Shown: positions 46,291-59,600 of the stretch, piece by piece
Layout: every line of letters begins with the position of its first letter
How positions within the stretch are numbered: position 1 is the stretch's first letter
Source of the DNA: Laccaria trichodermophora
Taxonomy: Eukaryota > Basidiomycota > Agaricomycetes > Agaricales > Hydnangiaceae
Assembly: GCA_018417955.1 (NCBI GenBank)
Contig: JACTVC010000006.1
Coordinates: forward strand, 1,736,001 to 1,800,000
DNA length: 64,000 nucleotides
Direction of reading: 5' to 3'
Made by a program: the position numbers and the translations under genes
The notes under the pieces: generated by a model
Database searches by the model: none
Told to the model about the DNA's origin: nothing
The model's input: only the letters and a program-made list of their open reading frames with translations

Positions 46291-48775
46291 TCTCAAAGTC
46301 GTTAACCTCCCTTTCATGTGCCGATTCCATCAGAGGGCATGTCAAGTCTTGGAGAATACAACAACGACGGACGAGGCTTTGGCGAAGTCGACAGTCGACC
46401 AACTTCCGTCGCTTCAACGTGTGACCCTCGCCCGGATCTGTCGGAATTGGATGGCGGTTGCGGTAGTGAAAAATCCGAGAGAGCGCATCAGCGAGAACTG
46501 AGGATTGAAAAAAGAGCCAACAGGCTTGCGCCGTAAGATCTTTACGTTGACGCCTAGTTGAGCGGTATGTTAGCAACATATTAGAATAGCCAAAGGCGTA
46601 GTAGTACTCACTTGATAGTATGAGTTCGTCCATGACCATCCGCTGCACTTGCTACACCTTGATGTTGGTTCAGTGGCGTTTGAGGCTGGCTGGATGAAGT
46701 TCGTTGCAGTTGCGCAGTTGGAGGTGATCGTTCTGGGCCACTGGCGCTCGGATGTTTCCTCGTAACACCCACCTTCGTCCTTTGGATGCGGATTGTGATT
46801 TCTGTAAAGAGAGACTGTCAGAAATCGGCAATGATCCATACAAATGGTTGCCAGCAGCATAAGTACTGACAAAGTACAAAGTTCCCGTCCAATCATGAGT
46901 AGAAACGCAATGCACGGTTTGCATTTTCTCAAAGGACCTGATACTAGGTCATAATAATGAGCGGGAGAACGGATAACGAGATAGCAAAGACTTCTTTACC
47001 GTTCTTTTGCCAATTCATAAGTTTTCACGAAAAGGAAGTGCGGCAGACGTGAGCGGCTGGGCCAAACGAAGTTGTAGCTTTATGGAATGCATATTCGAAG
47101 ATTGCGCGTAGACAGGAAAGTCGTGGATGGGTGATGGCAGTCATCAAAGCACACCGCATTGGGGCGAGAGAGTGATGCTGGGCACGATCACGTAGAGTCA
47201 ACGCTGAGATGTGAGGACTGACGAAAAGATCAATAAAAGACCCACTGATAGAGGGCGGAAAATACGCTACTGGATCGGATATTGGTATTGTCCCAGAAAT
47301 GAGATGAAGCATCAGACGAAGGACAATCTTAGAGCAGAAGAGGCGGAGAGAAGAGAGGTGAGGGTCGTGACCAACGCAAGATCAACAACGCGTCATGAGA
47401 TGGTCCAACTTGACCACCATCATGCCTTGACATCGACCAAGACACATCCAATACGTCGCACCGCCAGCTATCCGGTCATTGCCTTTGCACCCTCAACACC
47501 TCGCAGTACGTTAGCCCGAGGCCATCTGATAGCTGAAGCTGGGTTGGATAATCCTGAGGTGCGTTTGCCATCTTTGCCGCCAGTTTCGCTTTCTGATGCT
47601 ATGTAGTTCCCTGATTTCTGAAGCCCTGCAACGTGCTACTCAAGTGCTACTACGTCGCGGTTCAGTTGGTCCTCCAAATTTGGTCGCAATATCGTGCAGT
47701 TGTATCTCACAGATATGCTGTTCTGGAGGCACCGACTTGAGCTCCTCTATCACTTGCAACCCAAGATACCCGAAGCAGGATGTTCAACGTTACCTCACGT
47801 CGTCTCAGCTCTCGAGTTCGCCATTTGCTGCCGTGGCATTGCTGCAGTTACATACCCATGGAAAGCCTTGGCGATTCGGCCAGGATGACGTGTTACAGAT
47901 TCGCGACGACCAATTATCCTTGTGTGTCGTCCCCGTTGTGCAAGAAAAGGATCCACCACTGTCCTTGTCGGACAGTCATCCACTTATAAGGCTACGGTTG
48001 CCGACCAACCAGCAGCCGCAGACCAGTCGGCACTCCAACCACTCGGGTACATCGACCTTCTTCCAACGCGAATCACCACTGCTTTTGACCACCTCCCACA
48101 AGCCACCAAACCCCCCGTTCTCTACGATCGATCGGCAGACGACTCATATAGCCCTCAATCAGGCGACTTAACCGCTTTCCGCAAGTCGGATTACTTTCTA
48201 GTCTCTTTGCCCGTAGACCTCGTATTTTGGAAACGGAAGACGCACAATGGCGAACGTGAAGCATGTTTGACATACTTCTTCACATTCCACCGTCATAGTC
48301 CAGTACATGCCGAGCCAAGCCCAAGCATGTCCTTCGACCCAACTTTGGCTGCGGCTACTGAAGCTGAAGACCGACTCTGTGCGCCTTCAGACTCCGGGTG
48401 TCCTTTCCCGTCCTCAACCTCCTTCTACAATCTCCGTTTAGGTGCCTTCCATACCGTTCCTTCCGCTTTCGTCTCCCACTAACCTTGGCGCCCAAAGATC
48501 CTCCTACTGCACTTTCACTTTCGTTCGCTCTTTCTTTCCCTTAATTTGCCCTCCAATTTTGTCATTTCACTTGTCCTGCTCCTCGTCCACTCTCCCCCAG
48601 CAGTCCACTATTTCCCTCACTTGTTCCTTCAAAGTCTTCGCCAGGACAGGCGAACGACACCCTCGGGATCCTCTCTCATCGTTGTTTGGGGAGTCATATG
48701 TGCCTTGAAATCAATCTTAATCATCGTGATCTTTGAAGCTGTCCGGCTCATTGAGCCAGCTTCTCTTACGCGGAA
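46291..48775. other. duplicated flank of copy B, no confirmed gene
   Basis: Homologous to 29252-31065 in copy A until about 48150, then unique. The conserved frames PKQDVQRYLTSSQLS and TFFQRESP...LLTTSHK persist. The kinase found after copy A is not present here. Confidence 0.4.
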
Positions 48776-50127
48776 CGTCCAAACGTCTCCAGAGAGCGGC
48801 CGGAGATCAGCTCGAACATGCTACTTGCATTGGAGCGATTACGCACAACGCTCCTCAGGTTGACTCCGTAGCTTGACGGACTGATGTACTCAAATTATAC
48901 AGAACTAGCACGATGACAATCATAATTTCATTATCTCCCAGAACATCAATGGGGCCGCTTGCTCTTATACTTTTACAATAATGTATACATACCCTGTTTT
49001 GCCTAAGACATTTCACGCCAAAGGACGCAAACGTGACAGGTACCTGTGGAGGACTGGGTTGACGGCCGTGCAGTGTCCTTGACCAAAGGTGATTGGAAGC
49101 GGTGTATACTATGCATCCTACGTTCGTGTCATGGAGCAGAGGGTGGGGTAGGTAGAGGTAGGTGTCTAGGAGATCTTGCAGCACAAAGAGGAGGTTGCGA
49201 GGATTAAGTGTGTAGGAGAGGGAGGAGGATGAAGCGGCTCAGAGGAGGAAGGTGAGCGGAAGTGGATTAGCTCGCTCATACTAACGGCGCATTGTCCTTC
49301 GCCCTATGCACCCCATGATCCTCAGTCAACGCATCATCAAAACGACAGCCTGAATCCCTCCAAGATGGGGTAGTCAGGTTGACTTGCACGCGTGTGGCTG
49401 TCCAACTGCGGGATCCATGCTCGTATGGGAAGAGTTGGTGAAAGGGAATCGCCCTTTGGGTCCGAGAGGAGGGGAGCCTATGTAACGACTATTCGTCGGG
49501 GCGCCGATGTACATAGACCCAGCGGTGTAGTCTTACTCCTCTGGGTTGGGCTTGTTCGCGAGGGTTGTGAGGGCAGCAAGACCTATTATCGAAATTGATC
49601 TGTGTAAGTAGGCAGAAAGAGAGCGCGATGGCGGCTATGGGGGATGGTTGGGTACTTACGAAGGTCGTTATATGCGCGAGTCGTAGATTGTTGAAGTCTG
49701 ACGTCGTATGGGAGTACCGTGAGTCGGTGATCATATACGCGGATGTCACGACGTCGACTCCGCTTGACCCGCTGACCCAGGAAGATAGAGTGAAACATGT
49801 TTGGACCCCAGAAGAGTGGATGAAGTGCGAACTGAGCCCGAGACTGATGAACGTCCTCTCTGGGCACGAAGAACACTACAACGATAGATTAGCCCTCTGG
49901 TGTTACTTACGAGTCTGAGGGTGAACTCACTGATAGCGCAACTTGATGGTATCCTTGCCACCAACGAAACCCCTCAAGTGGTGCAACCGTTCAGTCTGGC
50001 CCGGCTTTTCTTAACCTCCCTTTCATCCACCGATTCCATTAGAGGGCTCGTCAAGTCCTGGAGATGCAACAACGACGGACGGGGCTTTGGCGAAGTCGAT
50101 GGTCGACCAACTCAACGCGTGACCCCT
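48776..50127. repeat. segmental duplication, partial copy C
   Basis: Matches 44930-46440 of copy B in the same orientation, with deletions. It is cut at 50127 by the LTR of the following retroelement. It lies directly after copy B, so B and C form a partial tandem. Confidence 0.75.
49670..50016 (-). pseudogene. aminopeptidase-P (M24) N-domain fragment, copy C
   Basis: Pieces ERLHHLRGFVGGKDTIKLRY, FFVPREDVHQS and SAYMITDSRYS lie in the order of copies A and B, with different deletions. KDTIKLRY here is the most family-like version of that segment. The start codon region is lost and frames are broken. Confidence 0.45.
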
Positions 50128-50510
50128 TGTGATACGGAGTGAGGGATGACGCGCAGTCACGGCTTACTAAGGCGTAGATATAGTGCTTGTACAATTCTTG
50201 GTGACCACTAGACATAATACCATCACCATCTTGCTAACAAGCTTGCATGATACGTGTCCTGTGTCCACTGCTGGTAAGACCAAAGGGTGAGTGCCCTATA
50301 CAATGCTCCCTCCTCTACAGGATACGAGAGCCCTTCTCTGGGTTATAGAGAATCCTGCCTAGGATTTCTAGGCAACACTAAGAGATGAGTGCAACTCCAA
50401 TAGCTGCGTTCTCTCTTATTCATTCTTCAAGACCACGCTACGGTGCATTCACTACAGTACTACGAGACTCTCATCGCACAAAGTCCCTACGCAAGCACTG
50501 AGGCTTCACA
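50128..50510 (+). mobile_element. LTR of a Ty3/gypsy retrotransposon
   Basis: The segment of 383 bp starts TGTGATACGG and ends GGCTTCACA, giving the inverted ends TGTGA/TCACA. The left end coincides with the point where homology to copy B stops. It is followed at once by TTGGTGGGGGCACCGCGG, placed as a primer-binding site. The gag-protease ORF starts 494 bp downstream. The second LTR is not in the window. Confidence 0.75.
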
Positions 50511-51003
50511 TTGGTGGGGGCACCGCGGACTTCACATTCGATGCTGAAGTCTCACCTCAGGAGAATGCGGAAGCGATACTCCGATCACACCGTCGTAGGT
50601 GTGACATGTTACATACCGTCTCCATTGTTCTCCCTCGTGTACTGACCATTACACATGTCCCCGCTCGTCGTTGAGCGCAGTCCCTCCTGTGTTCACGCAA
50701 GGATACCCTGGAGCGCTACCACAGCGTTCACAGCTATTTGACTCCCTTCGGCTATCCTAATCATCCGGATTCCATTAGTCGTCTAGCCCCCCTGCTAGAT
50801 CCTTCAGCCAGCACCTTCACCTAATCAGTCTACCCCTCTCCCAACCGATTCATTCCGACTTAGCTATGCCGCATGTCCCTCGGATGAAGGATCTCCCTGG
50901 ATCAGTGTATCAACGAGCCGGCAAGAAATTTGCAATTGATTAGGAGGCCACTCGCGTATTTAAGAGATGACACATTAATTCCGTCTCTCTCAGCTACACT
51001 ACC
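50511..51003 (+). other. primer-binding site and leader of Ty3/gypsy element
   Basis: The candidate primer-binding site is at 50511-50528. The remaining leader contains CATGTTACATACCGTCTCC-like unique sequence and no gene. Confidence 0.5.
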
Positions 51004-54000
51004 ATGGCTACCCCATCCCAATCCCATGCCGATCTCGTCGACTCCACCGACAAACCCAAAACTACCGGCCACTCAACTAGAGCAGCCTCCAAAAACCTTC
51101 AACTTATGGAAGAGAGCGCTAGAGGTGCTAGCACCTCAGCTGTTCCTCCTGCGAAAGGAAAAGTGACGGCCACGTCACCAATCGTTGAAGAGAGCGCTAA
51201 GGGTGCTAGCACCCCAGCTGTTCCTTCCGCGAAAGGCAAAGCGGCAGTCACATCACAAACCAAAACTATCAAGCCAGAGGCATCCTCACAGAAAGCCCCA
51301 GCTCCACTCCCTCTTCCTCAGTCGGATTCCAGCGCGCCGCAAGGCAGTGTTGTACTGATTACAATCAACCCTCCTGGTCCGAACCTCACGATGCTGCAGG
51401 AGACTGGTCAAATCCTCTCGGATGCACCTTCCCTTACATACTTAACTACGATTTCGAGCATCTCTACGCTAGGCAACAAGAACCCTAGGGGATCCCAGCG
51501 TATCTTCGAAGGGATCCCAACCTATGAGGACGTCCTGATCTATGACGAACCCCTCTCTATTTCATTAGCTCGTTACCATCCTTGTTTCAACCCAGCCGTA
51601 GATGATGACCCACTGATCTTCTTCGGCAGCATCGACGGGAAGCTTCCTGGAAAATCCCTGGAGGATTCTCAAGGAATTCGTGACCTCTTATGGCGCTGGT
51701 CCGCGCCTCACATTCAGGGATTATGGGTTAACCTCCCTACGATGATCGACAGCTTTCCTCAAGTTCACCTAACTCCGGAATACATCCACGAACTCACAGT
51801 GGATTCAGTGAAATACTACTCAGTACCTTCCATTTTACTGGAGGAAATAGCTCAGCTCTACTTAGCTATGTACCAAATCCTTTGTGCCTTCCAAACTCTT
51901 TTGGAAGAAGGCGACCATCAACTCTTCGCTTTCGATCCAGAATGGAAGATGCTATGCTTGTTAGCCTGGCACACCAACAAGAAGGATATCTTGCTTACCT
52001 TCATAGTATTACAACGACGCTGCCAAGTCTGTAATTCGCACATTAAAGAATACTTCAACGCCATGAGGAAGATTTTCCTGCAATCTGACGAACAACAATC
52101 TGTTAGCACATTGTACTCAACTAGGCCATCTGTCCGTTCACGATTTGGCCAGGACGAAGCCCACAAAGAAGTGGGGAAACTCCTTCTACGACCAGACTAC
52201 GAAGTGGACGTCCCAGCCACGTATCGCAATGGAGTCAGTCGTCTAACAGAGGCTGCCATAGCAGCCGCTAATAGGATGAATGAGAGAGTACCTACAGTCT
52301 TTTATAAAGACCCTCGTGCTCGCGTCTACAACACGCCCCCTACCGGAGCGGTTGTCGCTGCATGTTCAGCGAGCAACGCTAGTTACAAGGTCAGAGCGCT
52401 AGATCAAGCGTTCGCTAAATTACCTATGTCAAGGGATCTCTACGCCACCTCCCAGTCCAATCGAGCTTTCTCACTGCTCGCACCTTCGATTGCTCCTACC
52501 ACTCAATACCCTCCATCAGCGGTTCCTACGATCGCCACCCAAAGCGTCAAGGTACCGATGCCAGCCTCCATTTCAGTCGTCGCTCATAGGTGTCATGCCA
52601 TCTCCACTATGCCTGGCTTGGGTAAAATAGAGTTGCCAGTGGGTGACGCTCCTGTTGCAGCGCCAGTGGTAAACACGGGCGTTGAGCAGAGTTCCCAAGC
52701 TATAGCAAAGCCCACTCCAACTGTGTGGTTAGCTGGCCGGCAAACACCTCCTCATTTGATCGCTAAAGCACCGGAGCAACCGCCAGCTCCTGCCAGCAGC
52801 GCGCCTTCGCGTTGGACCAGCTATCAATTCAAAGATAATCGCCCTATACCATCGCCCAGCGATGAGGATCTAAGGTCCCCTGGTGATCCTCCCTCAGGAG
52901 GAAGTCCTCCTGATGACAATCCTGGGAACAGTGGTTCTAGTGGTGGTGGTCCTCATGGTGGCGGCAGCGGTCCCAATGGTGGGCCCCCTGGAGGTCCTCC
53001 TGGCGGCTCTCCAGGAGGAGGCGGAGATCCTTCCCCTGGTAACCCTTCTGGATGGACTGGTCAACTGTACTCGCCCTTCCCTTACTCAGATGAGTGGCAG
53101 CTGAATCATAAGCTCAACTCATCTGTGGTACCCACTTGGGATGGTCATGGCTCCACGGCTATTGACTATATCAGTTCTATGTCATTCCTGGCTAGAATGA
53201 GTGACAAAATGAAGGAAGGTGTAGCCACCATGGCCCTGTATAAGTGGTCAGGCCGGGCGAAGAGTTGGTGGGAATGTCTCCCATTAACGGACCAAACGTA
53301 CTTCCGTCAAGACTGGGAACACATGATGATTGGTCTTCGTGTCCAGTTCCTCGACCTACGTTGGTCACATGAAAGGCTTTACGAGTTCGAAGCCATGTTC
53401 TTCTGTCAAAAGGGGCATACCACTGAAGATCCAATCGACTTCATACAGCGAAGAGTCCGTCACCATATGTTCCTTCACCCTGACGATCAAGATGGTCCAG
53501 GTGTGGTTGACCGCATTCTGCGTAACCAACCCATCGAATGGGAAAAGGACCTCAATGATGTGAATTGCCCTTCCATCTTCGCGCTACAGAGTGCGGCCAG
53601 TCGTTTGGCCACCAGTCTCATTAATGATTGGCAAAGCAGCGAGATTCACACTCAAAATACAGCAGTAGGCCAAGGAGACAAGCCATCTGTTCAGGGCAAG
53701 GGACGTTATGGGCAAACAGCACATAACGTTTCTTCAGATCCTCCCACTGGACCTCCAGCCCTAATTCAGGACGAAGGCAGTGACTCGAGCATGGACGAGA
53801 GCGCCGAAGCTTTTGCAGTGACTTTCCGTAAGCGCAACGAGAAGAGTGGTATGACCAGTTCGTCAAAGTGGCTGAGGGGCAAAGTCATGAACGGCGTATC
53901 CTTCCCAAGGGATGATAGTGTTAAGAGTGCTAAACCCCCTACCAACAGCACTTGCTTTATTTGCGATAGTCCTTACCACTATGCCAGAGACTGTAGCCAC

Positions 54001-55122
54001 TACGGAAAGTGGGATGGTCTCCGTAACGCCAATTTGATAGACGTAGATTTAGATCACGAACTGGAGGCCGCTCACGACGGAGAGTACTTAGCTATGATCG
54101 TTGAAACACAGGCTGAGGCCTCTTCTTCTGCTTATATCGCTGGACTGAGTAAGACCTCGAAGGAAGCGTTCTGCATGAGCGCTGAACTTACTGGAGCAAA
54201 AGCTTTGCATGCCAAGAAAACATTCATGACGGATAACCGAAATGTTCACTGACGAATGGCAAATGAGTTCAAAGGCAAGGAAAAGGACAATTCCCCAATG
54301 GAGGAAACAATGGTTAAACAGCTACCGAGAGCTAAGCGTCGCCTGAGGGATAGCGCTAAACCCCCTCCTTATTCCTCTAGCACTAATACATCTCCTCTCT
54401 ATACAGATGACCCTGGTGAAATCTTTGTGGCGCCTAAGGGTCGCTCTTTCCCTGAAGGATTAGGCTCCCTAGGCACGCGAGCTCTTCATGCTCGAGCCTT
54501 CATCACCTCAACAAAGGGAGAAGTCGTGCAAGCTCGTTTAGACTTGGGCGCTGATATCACGCTGATGTCTGAGGACTTTTGGTCTTCCATCCCTGGGCTT
54601 CCTAAGCCTAAAGATGGATTACGAATGCGACTCTACCATCTTACAGGGTCTGCTAAAGTGCTAGGTTACATATGAACCACACTGTTCATGCCCACGGAGA
54701 TGGGGGCGTTCGTCAGTTTCGATCTAGAAGCTTACGTGGTCCGCAACATGCGAGTTCCATTGCTACTAGGCGAAGACTTCCAAACGACGTGCGAGTTAGG
54801 TGTGACCTGGTATGCTACGGGTCATTGCGATGTACACGTCAGGCGGACGGGACGAATAATTAAAGCATCTTCAGCCCAGTGAGTGGACCTTGGATTCGAA
54901 ATCAGACAGGCGCATACGACGCAGTCATTCGTCCGAGCCAAGGCTGCTCGAATAGCTAAATGGTTGAAACCCGTTCAGGGAGACCCTCCAGTTCTCGCAG
55001 ACGAGGATGCCATCATTCAACCCCACTCTGTTAAGAACGTTCGAGTATCGGCTCCCTTTGCTGGACATGACGATTGGTTAGTAGAAAAAGTTGTCATTGG
55101 CTTAGAGGATGGCGACAGACTG
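51004..55122 (+). pseudogene. Ty3/gypsy gag-protease, decayed, cut by palindrome 2
   Basis: One frame runs through three in-frame TGA codons (54250-54252, 54673-54675, 54880-54882) to the palindrome edge. Residues 1-330 are Gag-specific with a disordered start. 590-680 is Pro/Gly/Ser-rich. 690-880 resembles the retrotransposon Gag core (VPTWDGHGSTAIDYI, GRAKSWWECLPL, GLRVQFL). A CX2CX4HX4C zinc knuckle (CFICDSPYHYARDC) is at about 53952. The protease follows, with ARLDLGADITLMSEDFW at about 54530 and VPLLLGEDFQTTCELGVTW at about 54750. The catalytic DSG is DLG, a TCG to TTG change. All three TGA codons fit CGA to TGA. RT and later domains are missing. The pol at 60324-64000 is on the other strand and may belong to another copy. 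Confidence 0.85.
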
Positions 55123-55319
55123 GTGGCTACCACTTTTATCATATAAAACAGGTAACTGCCTATAGGTCCCTGTGTATCCATCCACACTCTTTATGATAGG
55201 GAATCATTACTGTTACCATGTTTTTTCATTATCATAAAGGCTGCGCTTTTTCATTAATTGTAGGCAGGGTTTTGGGCCTCCCTCATAAGACAGCCTGTGG
55301 TTATCATTACCAATTTCAT

Positions 55320-56300
55320 ATCTTTCCAAAGCCATATCATTGCAATTTTCATTAGTTATCTAGCCAGTATCATTGGATATTTCATTAGCTACATGAGTGA
55401 TATCATTTTGCGATTTTCAATGGTTACTTTGGCAATATCATTGGAAATTTCATAAGCTACTTGGGCAATATCATTGCGCTTTTCATAAATTATCTTGCCA
55501 GTATCATTGGAAATTTCATTAGCTATTTGGGCGACATCATTGCGATTTTCATTAGCTACTTGGGCAATATCATTGCGATTTTCATAAATTATGTGGCCAG
55601 TATCATTGGAAATTTCATTAGCTGGTTGTGCAATATCATTGGCAATTTCATTAGCTACTTGGGCAATATCATTGCGCTTTTCATAAATTATCTGGCCAGT
55701 ATCATTGGAAATTTCATTAGCTGGTTGTGTGATATCATTGGCAATTTCATTAGGTATTTGGGCGACATCATTGCGATTTTCATTAGCTCCTTGGGCAATA
55801 TCATTGCGCTTTTCATAAATTATCTGGCCAGTATCATTGGAAATTTCATTAGCTGGTTGTGTGATATCATTGGCAATTTCATTAGGTATTTGGGCGACAT
55901 CATTGCGATTTTCATTAGCTACTTGGGCAATATCATTGCGATTTTCATAAATTATATGGCCAGTATCATTGGAAATTTCATTAGCTGGTTGTGCAATATC
56001 ATTGGCAATTTCATTAGCTACTTGGGCAACATCATTGCGATTTTCATTAGCTACTTGGGCAATATCATTGCAATTTTCATTTGCTACTTGGGCAATATCA
56101 TTGGCAATATCATTAGCAATATCATTGGAAATTTCATTAGCTACTTGGGCAATATCATTGGAAATTTCATTAGCTACTTGGGCAATATTATTGGCAATTT
56201 CATTAGCTCCTTTGGCAATATCATTGTGATTTTCATTAGCTACTTGGGTGACATCATTGCAATTTTCATTAGCTACTTGGGCAATATTATTGGCAATTTT
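55320..56300. repeat. 33-bp minisatellite, left arm of element 2
   Basis: About 25-30 units of GGCAATATCATTGCGATTTT plus CATTAGCTACTTG. The 33-bp period keeps a 280-codon frame open, with an 11-residue hydrophobic period (GNIIAIFISYL). It is mirrored at about 58810-59600. Confidence 0.9.
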
Positions 56301-56599
56301 TAGTAATCAGGAGAGTGGTCACATGACCAAACTCCAAAAGGGGTCAAAAAACCAAAGTTGTAGCCCTGCACTATAGCTTCCCATATCTGTTTGAATTATG
56401 TTCTGAAGTGCTCCCATTGTGGAGATATGAGGTAAAGGAACTTCAAAAGTGTCGTGTTTTTTTTTTGTTTTTTGTGTTTTTCTCCATGAAAACAAAAACA
56501 AATAACATGATTTCAGTATATTTAGAAAGCTAAAAGAAAGGGCTACAATTATTGTATCGTGGGGAAAATGACCAAAAAAGGAAGGTGCATGCCCTACTA

Positions 56600-57240
56600 T
56601 AAGAGTCAGATATAGATTTACTGATAAACTACAAAAAAGTCGGACTTAGACCACACAGTTTACTGATACCCTATAAAAGACTACAAAAGTTGGACTTAGA
56701 CTATAAAGTTTGCTGATAGACTACAAAAGTTGAACTTAGACTACAAAGTTTACTAATACACTACAAAAGACTACCAAATTTACTGATAGACTACAAAGTT
56801 TACTGATAGACTATAAAAGACTACAAAAGTCGGACTTAGACTACAAAGTTAGAGTTAAGGTCAGAAGGTTATCTTGACTACAGAGTTTGTAGTGTCCACT
56901 TTTGGTCATTAGAAAAGTTGTGTAGTGTCCGCTTTTTCATTAGAAAAGTTTGTAGTGTCCGCTTTTTGAGACTACAAAAGTTTGTAGTGTGTGCTTTTTC
57001 ATTAGAAAGTTTATAGTGACTGCTTTTTGAGACTACAAAAGGTTGTAGTGTGCGCTTTTTCATTAGAAAAGTTTGTAGTGTCCGCTTTTTTTGTCATTAG
57101 AAAGGTTTGTAGTGTCTGCTTTTTCATTAGAAAAGTTGGTAGTGTCTGCTTTTTGAGACTACAAAATCTTATAGTGTGTGCCTTTTAATTGGAAGAGTGT
57201 GTAGTGTCTACTTTTTCACTTAAAAAAGTTTGTAGTTGAC
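56600..57240. repeat. CTACAAA/TTTGTAG minisatellite, left arm of element 2
   Basis: Units GACTACAAAAGT, GTAGTGTCCGCTTTTTCATT and variants. It is the counterpart of 8462-8962 and is mirrored at about 57870-58500. Confidence 0.85.
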
Positions 57241-57869
57241 ATGTAGTTTATGGTGTCTCTATCTGTGTTATGGGGATGAGGTTGAAGGATTGCCATCATA
57301 TGCCAGTGCTGCAGCATTAGTTTTTGACATCATCCAAAAGTTGTCTTTCACAAAAGGCCATTCTTAGTCTTTAATATTACTACCTACTGTCATATCTTAA
57401 AACATAATTGTAACTTCATGTGGGGATATGGCTGAAGGATTGACATGACATCACCAGTCTTGACATCATGACCAAGTTGGCTTTCACACTGTCCCAAACA
57501 TAGTCAACTTTAATGCAGCTCTTTAAGGGCTATAGGATGATGGGTTGATTCATCCTTGGAGGTGTCTATAAGTCAGGTCATGTTGTAGGTTGACTATGTA
57601 TTGAGTAGGTATCAACATGAATAGCATCCTCTAGCTTGAAAGCGAACTTGGGCATGATGTGAAAGACTGATGATGTGGCAATAGCAATATGTAAAGTCAT
57701 GTCAATCATTCAGCCATATCCTTACATGAGGTATCAATATGAAAGGCTTTTCCTAATGTGAAAGACAACTTGTGCATGATGCCAAAAACCAATGCTGCAG
57801 CACTGGCATATGATGGCAATCCTTCAACCTCATCCCCATAACACAGATAGAGACACCATAAACTACATG

Positions 57870-58500
57870 TCAACTACAAACTTTTTTAAGTGAAAAAGTA
57901 GACACTACACACTCTTCCAATTAAAAGGCACACACTATAAGATTTTGTAGTCTCAAAAAGCAGACACTACCAACTTTTCTAATGAAAAAGCAGACACTAC
58001 AAACCTTTCTAATGACAAAAAAAGCGGACACTACAAACTTTTCTAATGAAAAAGCGCACACTACAACCTTTTGTAGTCTCAAAAAGCAGTCACTATAAAC
58101 TTTCTAATGAAAAAGCACACACTACAAACTTTTGTAGTCTCAAAAAGCGGACACTACAAACTTTTCTAATGAAAAAGCGGACACTACACAACTTTTCTAA
58201 TGACCAAAAGTGGACACTACAAACTCTGTAGTCAAGATAACCTTCTGACCTTAACTCTAACTTTGTAGTCTAAGTCCGACTTTTGTAGTCTTTTATAGTC
58301 TATCAGTAAACTTTGTAGTCTATCAGTAAATTTGGTAGTCTTTTGTAGTGTATTAGTAAACTTTGTAGTCTAAGTTCAACTTTTGTAGTCTATCAGCAAA
58401 CTTTATAGTCTAAGTCCAACTTTTGTAGTCTTTTATAGGGTATCAGTAAACTGTGTGGTCTAAGTCCGACTTTTTTGTAGTTTATCAGTAAATCTATATC
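57870..58500. repeat. TTTGTAG minisatellite, right arm of element 2
   Basis: Mirror of 56600-57240. Confidence 0.85.
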
Positions 58501-58809
58501 TGACTCTTATAGTAGGGCATGCACCTTCCTTTTTTGGTCATTTTCCCCACGATACAATAATTGTAGCCCTTTCTTTTAGCTTTCTAAATATACTGAAATC
58601 ATGTTATTTGTTTTTGTTTTCATGGAGAAAAACACAAAAAACAAAAAAAAAACACGACACTTTTGAAGTTCCTTTACCTCATATCTCCACAATGGGAGCA
58701 CTTCAGAACATAATTCAAACAGATATGGGAAGCTATAGTGCAGGGCTACAACTTTGGTTTTTTGACCCCTTTTGGAGTTTGGTCATGTGACCACTCTCCT
58801 GATTACTAA

Positions 58810-59600
58810 AAATTGCCAATAATATTGCCCAAGTAGCTAATGAAAATTGCAATGATGTCACCCAAGTAGCTAATGAAAATCACAATGATATTGCCAAAGG
58901 AGCTAATGAAATTGCCAATAATATTGCCCAAGTAGCTAATGAAATTTCCAATGATATTGCCCAAGTAGCTAATGAAATTTCCAATGATATTGCTAATGAT
59001 ATTGCCAATGATATTGCCCAAGTAGCAAATGAAAATTGCAATGATATTGCCCAAGTAGCTAATGAAAATCGCAATGATGTTGCCCAAGTAGCTAATGAAA
59101 TTGCCAATGATATTGCACAACCAGCTAATGAAATTTCCAATGATACTGGCCATATAATTTATGAAAATCGCAATGATATTGCCCAAGTAGCTAATGAAAA
59201 TCGCAATGATGTCGCCCAAATACCTAATGAAATTGCCAATGATATCACACAACCAGCTAATGAAATTTCCAATGATACTGGCCAGATAATTTATGAAAAG
59301 TGCAATGATATTGCCCAAGTAGCTAATGAAATTGCCAATGATATTGCACAACCAGCTAATGAAAATTCCAATGATACTGGCCAGATAATTTATGAAAAGC
59401 GCAATGATATTGCCCAAGTAGCTAATGAAAATCGCAATGATGTCGCCCAAATAGCTAATGAAATTTCCAATGATACTGGCAAGATAATTTATGAAAAGTG
59501 CAATGATATTGCCAAAGTAGCTTATGAAATTTCCAATGATATTGCCAAAGTAACCATTGAAAATCGCAAAATGATGTCACTCATGTAGCTAATGAAATAT
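58810..59600. repeat. 33-bp minisatellite, right arm of element 2
   Basis: Mirror of 55320-56300, somewhat shorter: its corresponding frame has 214 codons against 280, so the two arms differ by several units. Confidence 0.9.

Larger units (their letters stand above)
36371..48150. repeat. segmental duplication, copy B
   Basis: Collinear with copy A (18868-31065). It keeps a longer ankyrin array, an open divergent gene and about 660 bp that A lost at its transposon insertion. Homology starts inside the AUR1 coding sequence (CGACCATCGAAGCCCTC), so copy B has the full upstream gene and A only the fragment. B therefore looks closer to the ancestral arrangement at this edge. Confidence 0.9.

Noticed and set aside
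51004..54252. Genuine Gag stop with translational read-through at TGA
   Set aside because: Possible for a retrovirus-like element, but two more TGA codons and a mutated protease active site follow in the same frame, so decay is the simpler explanation.
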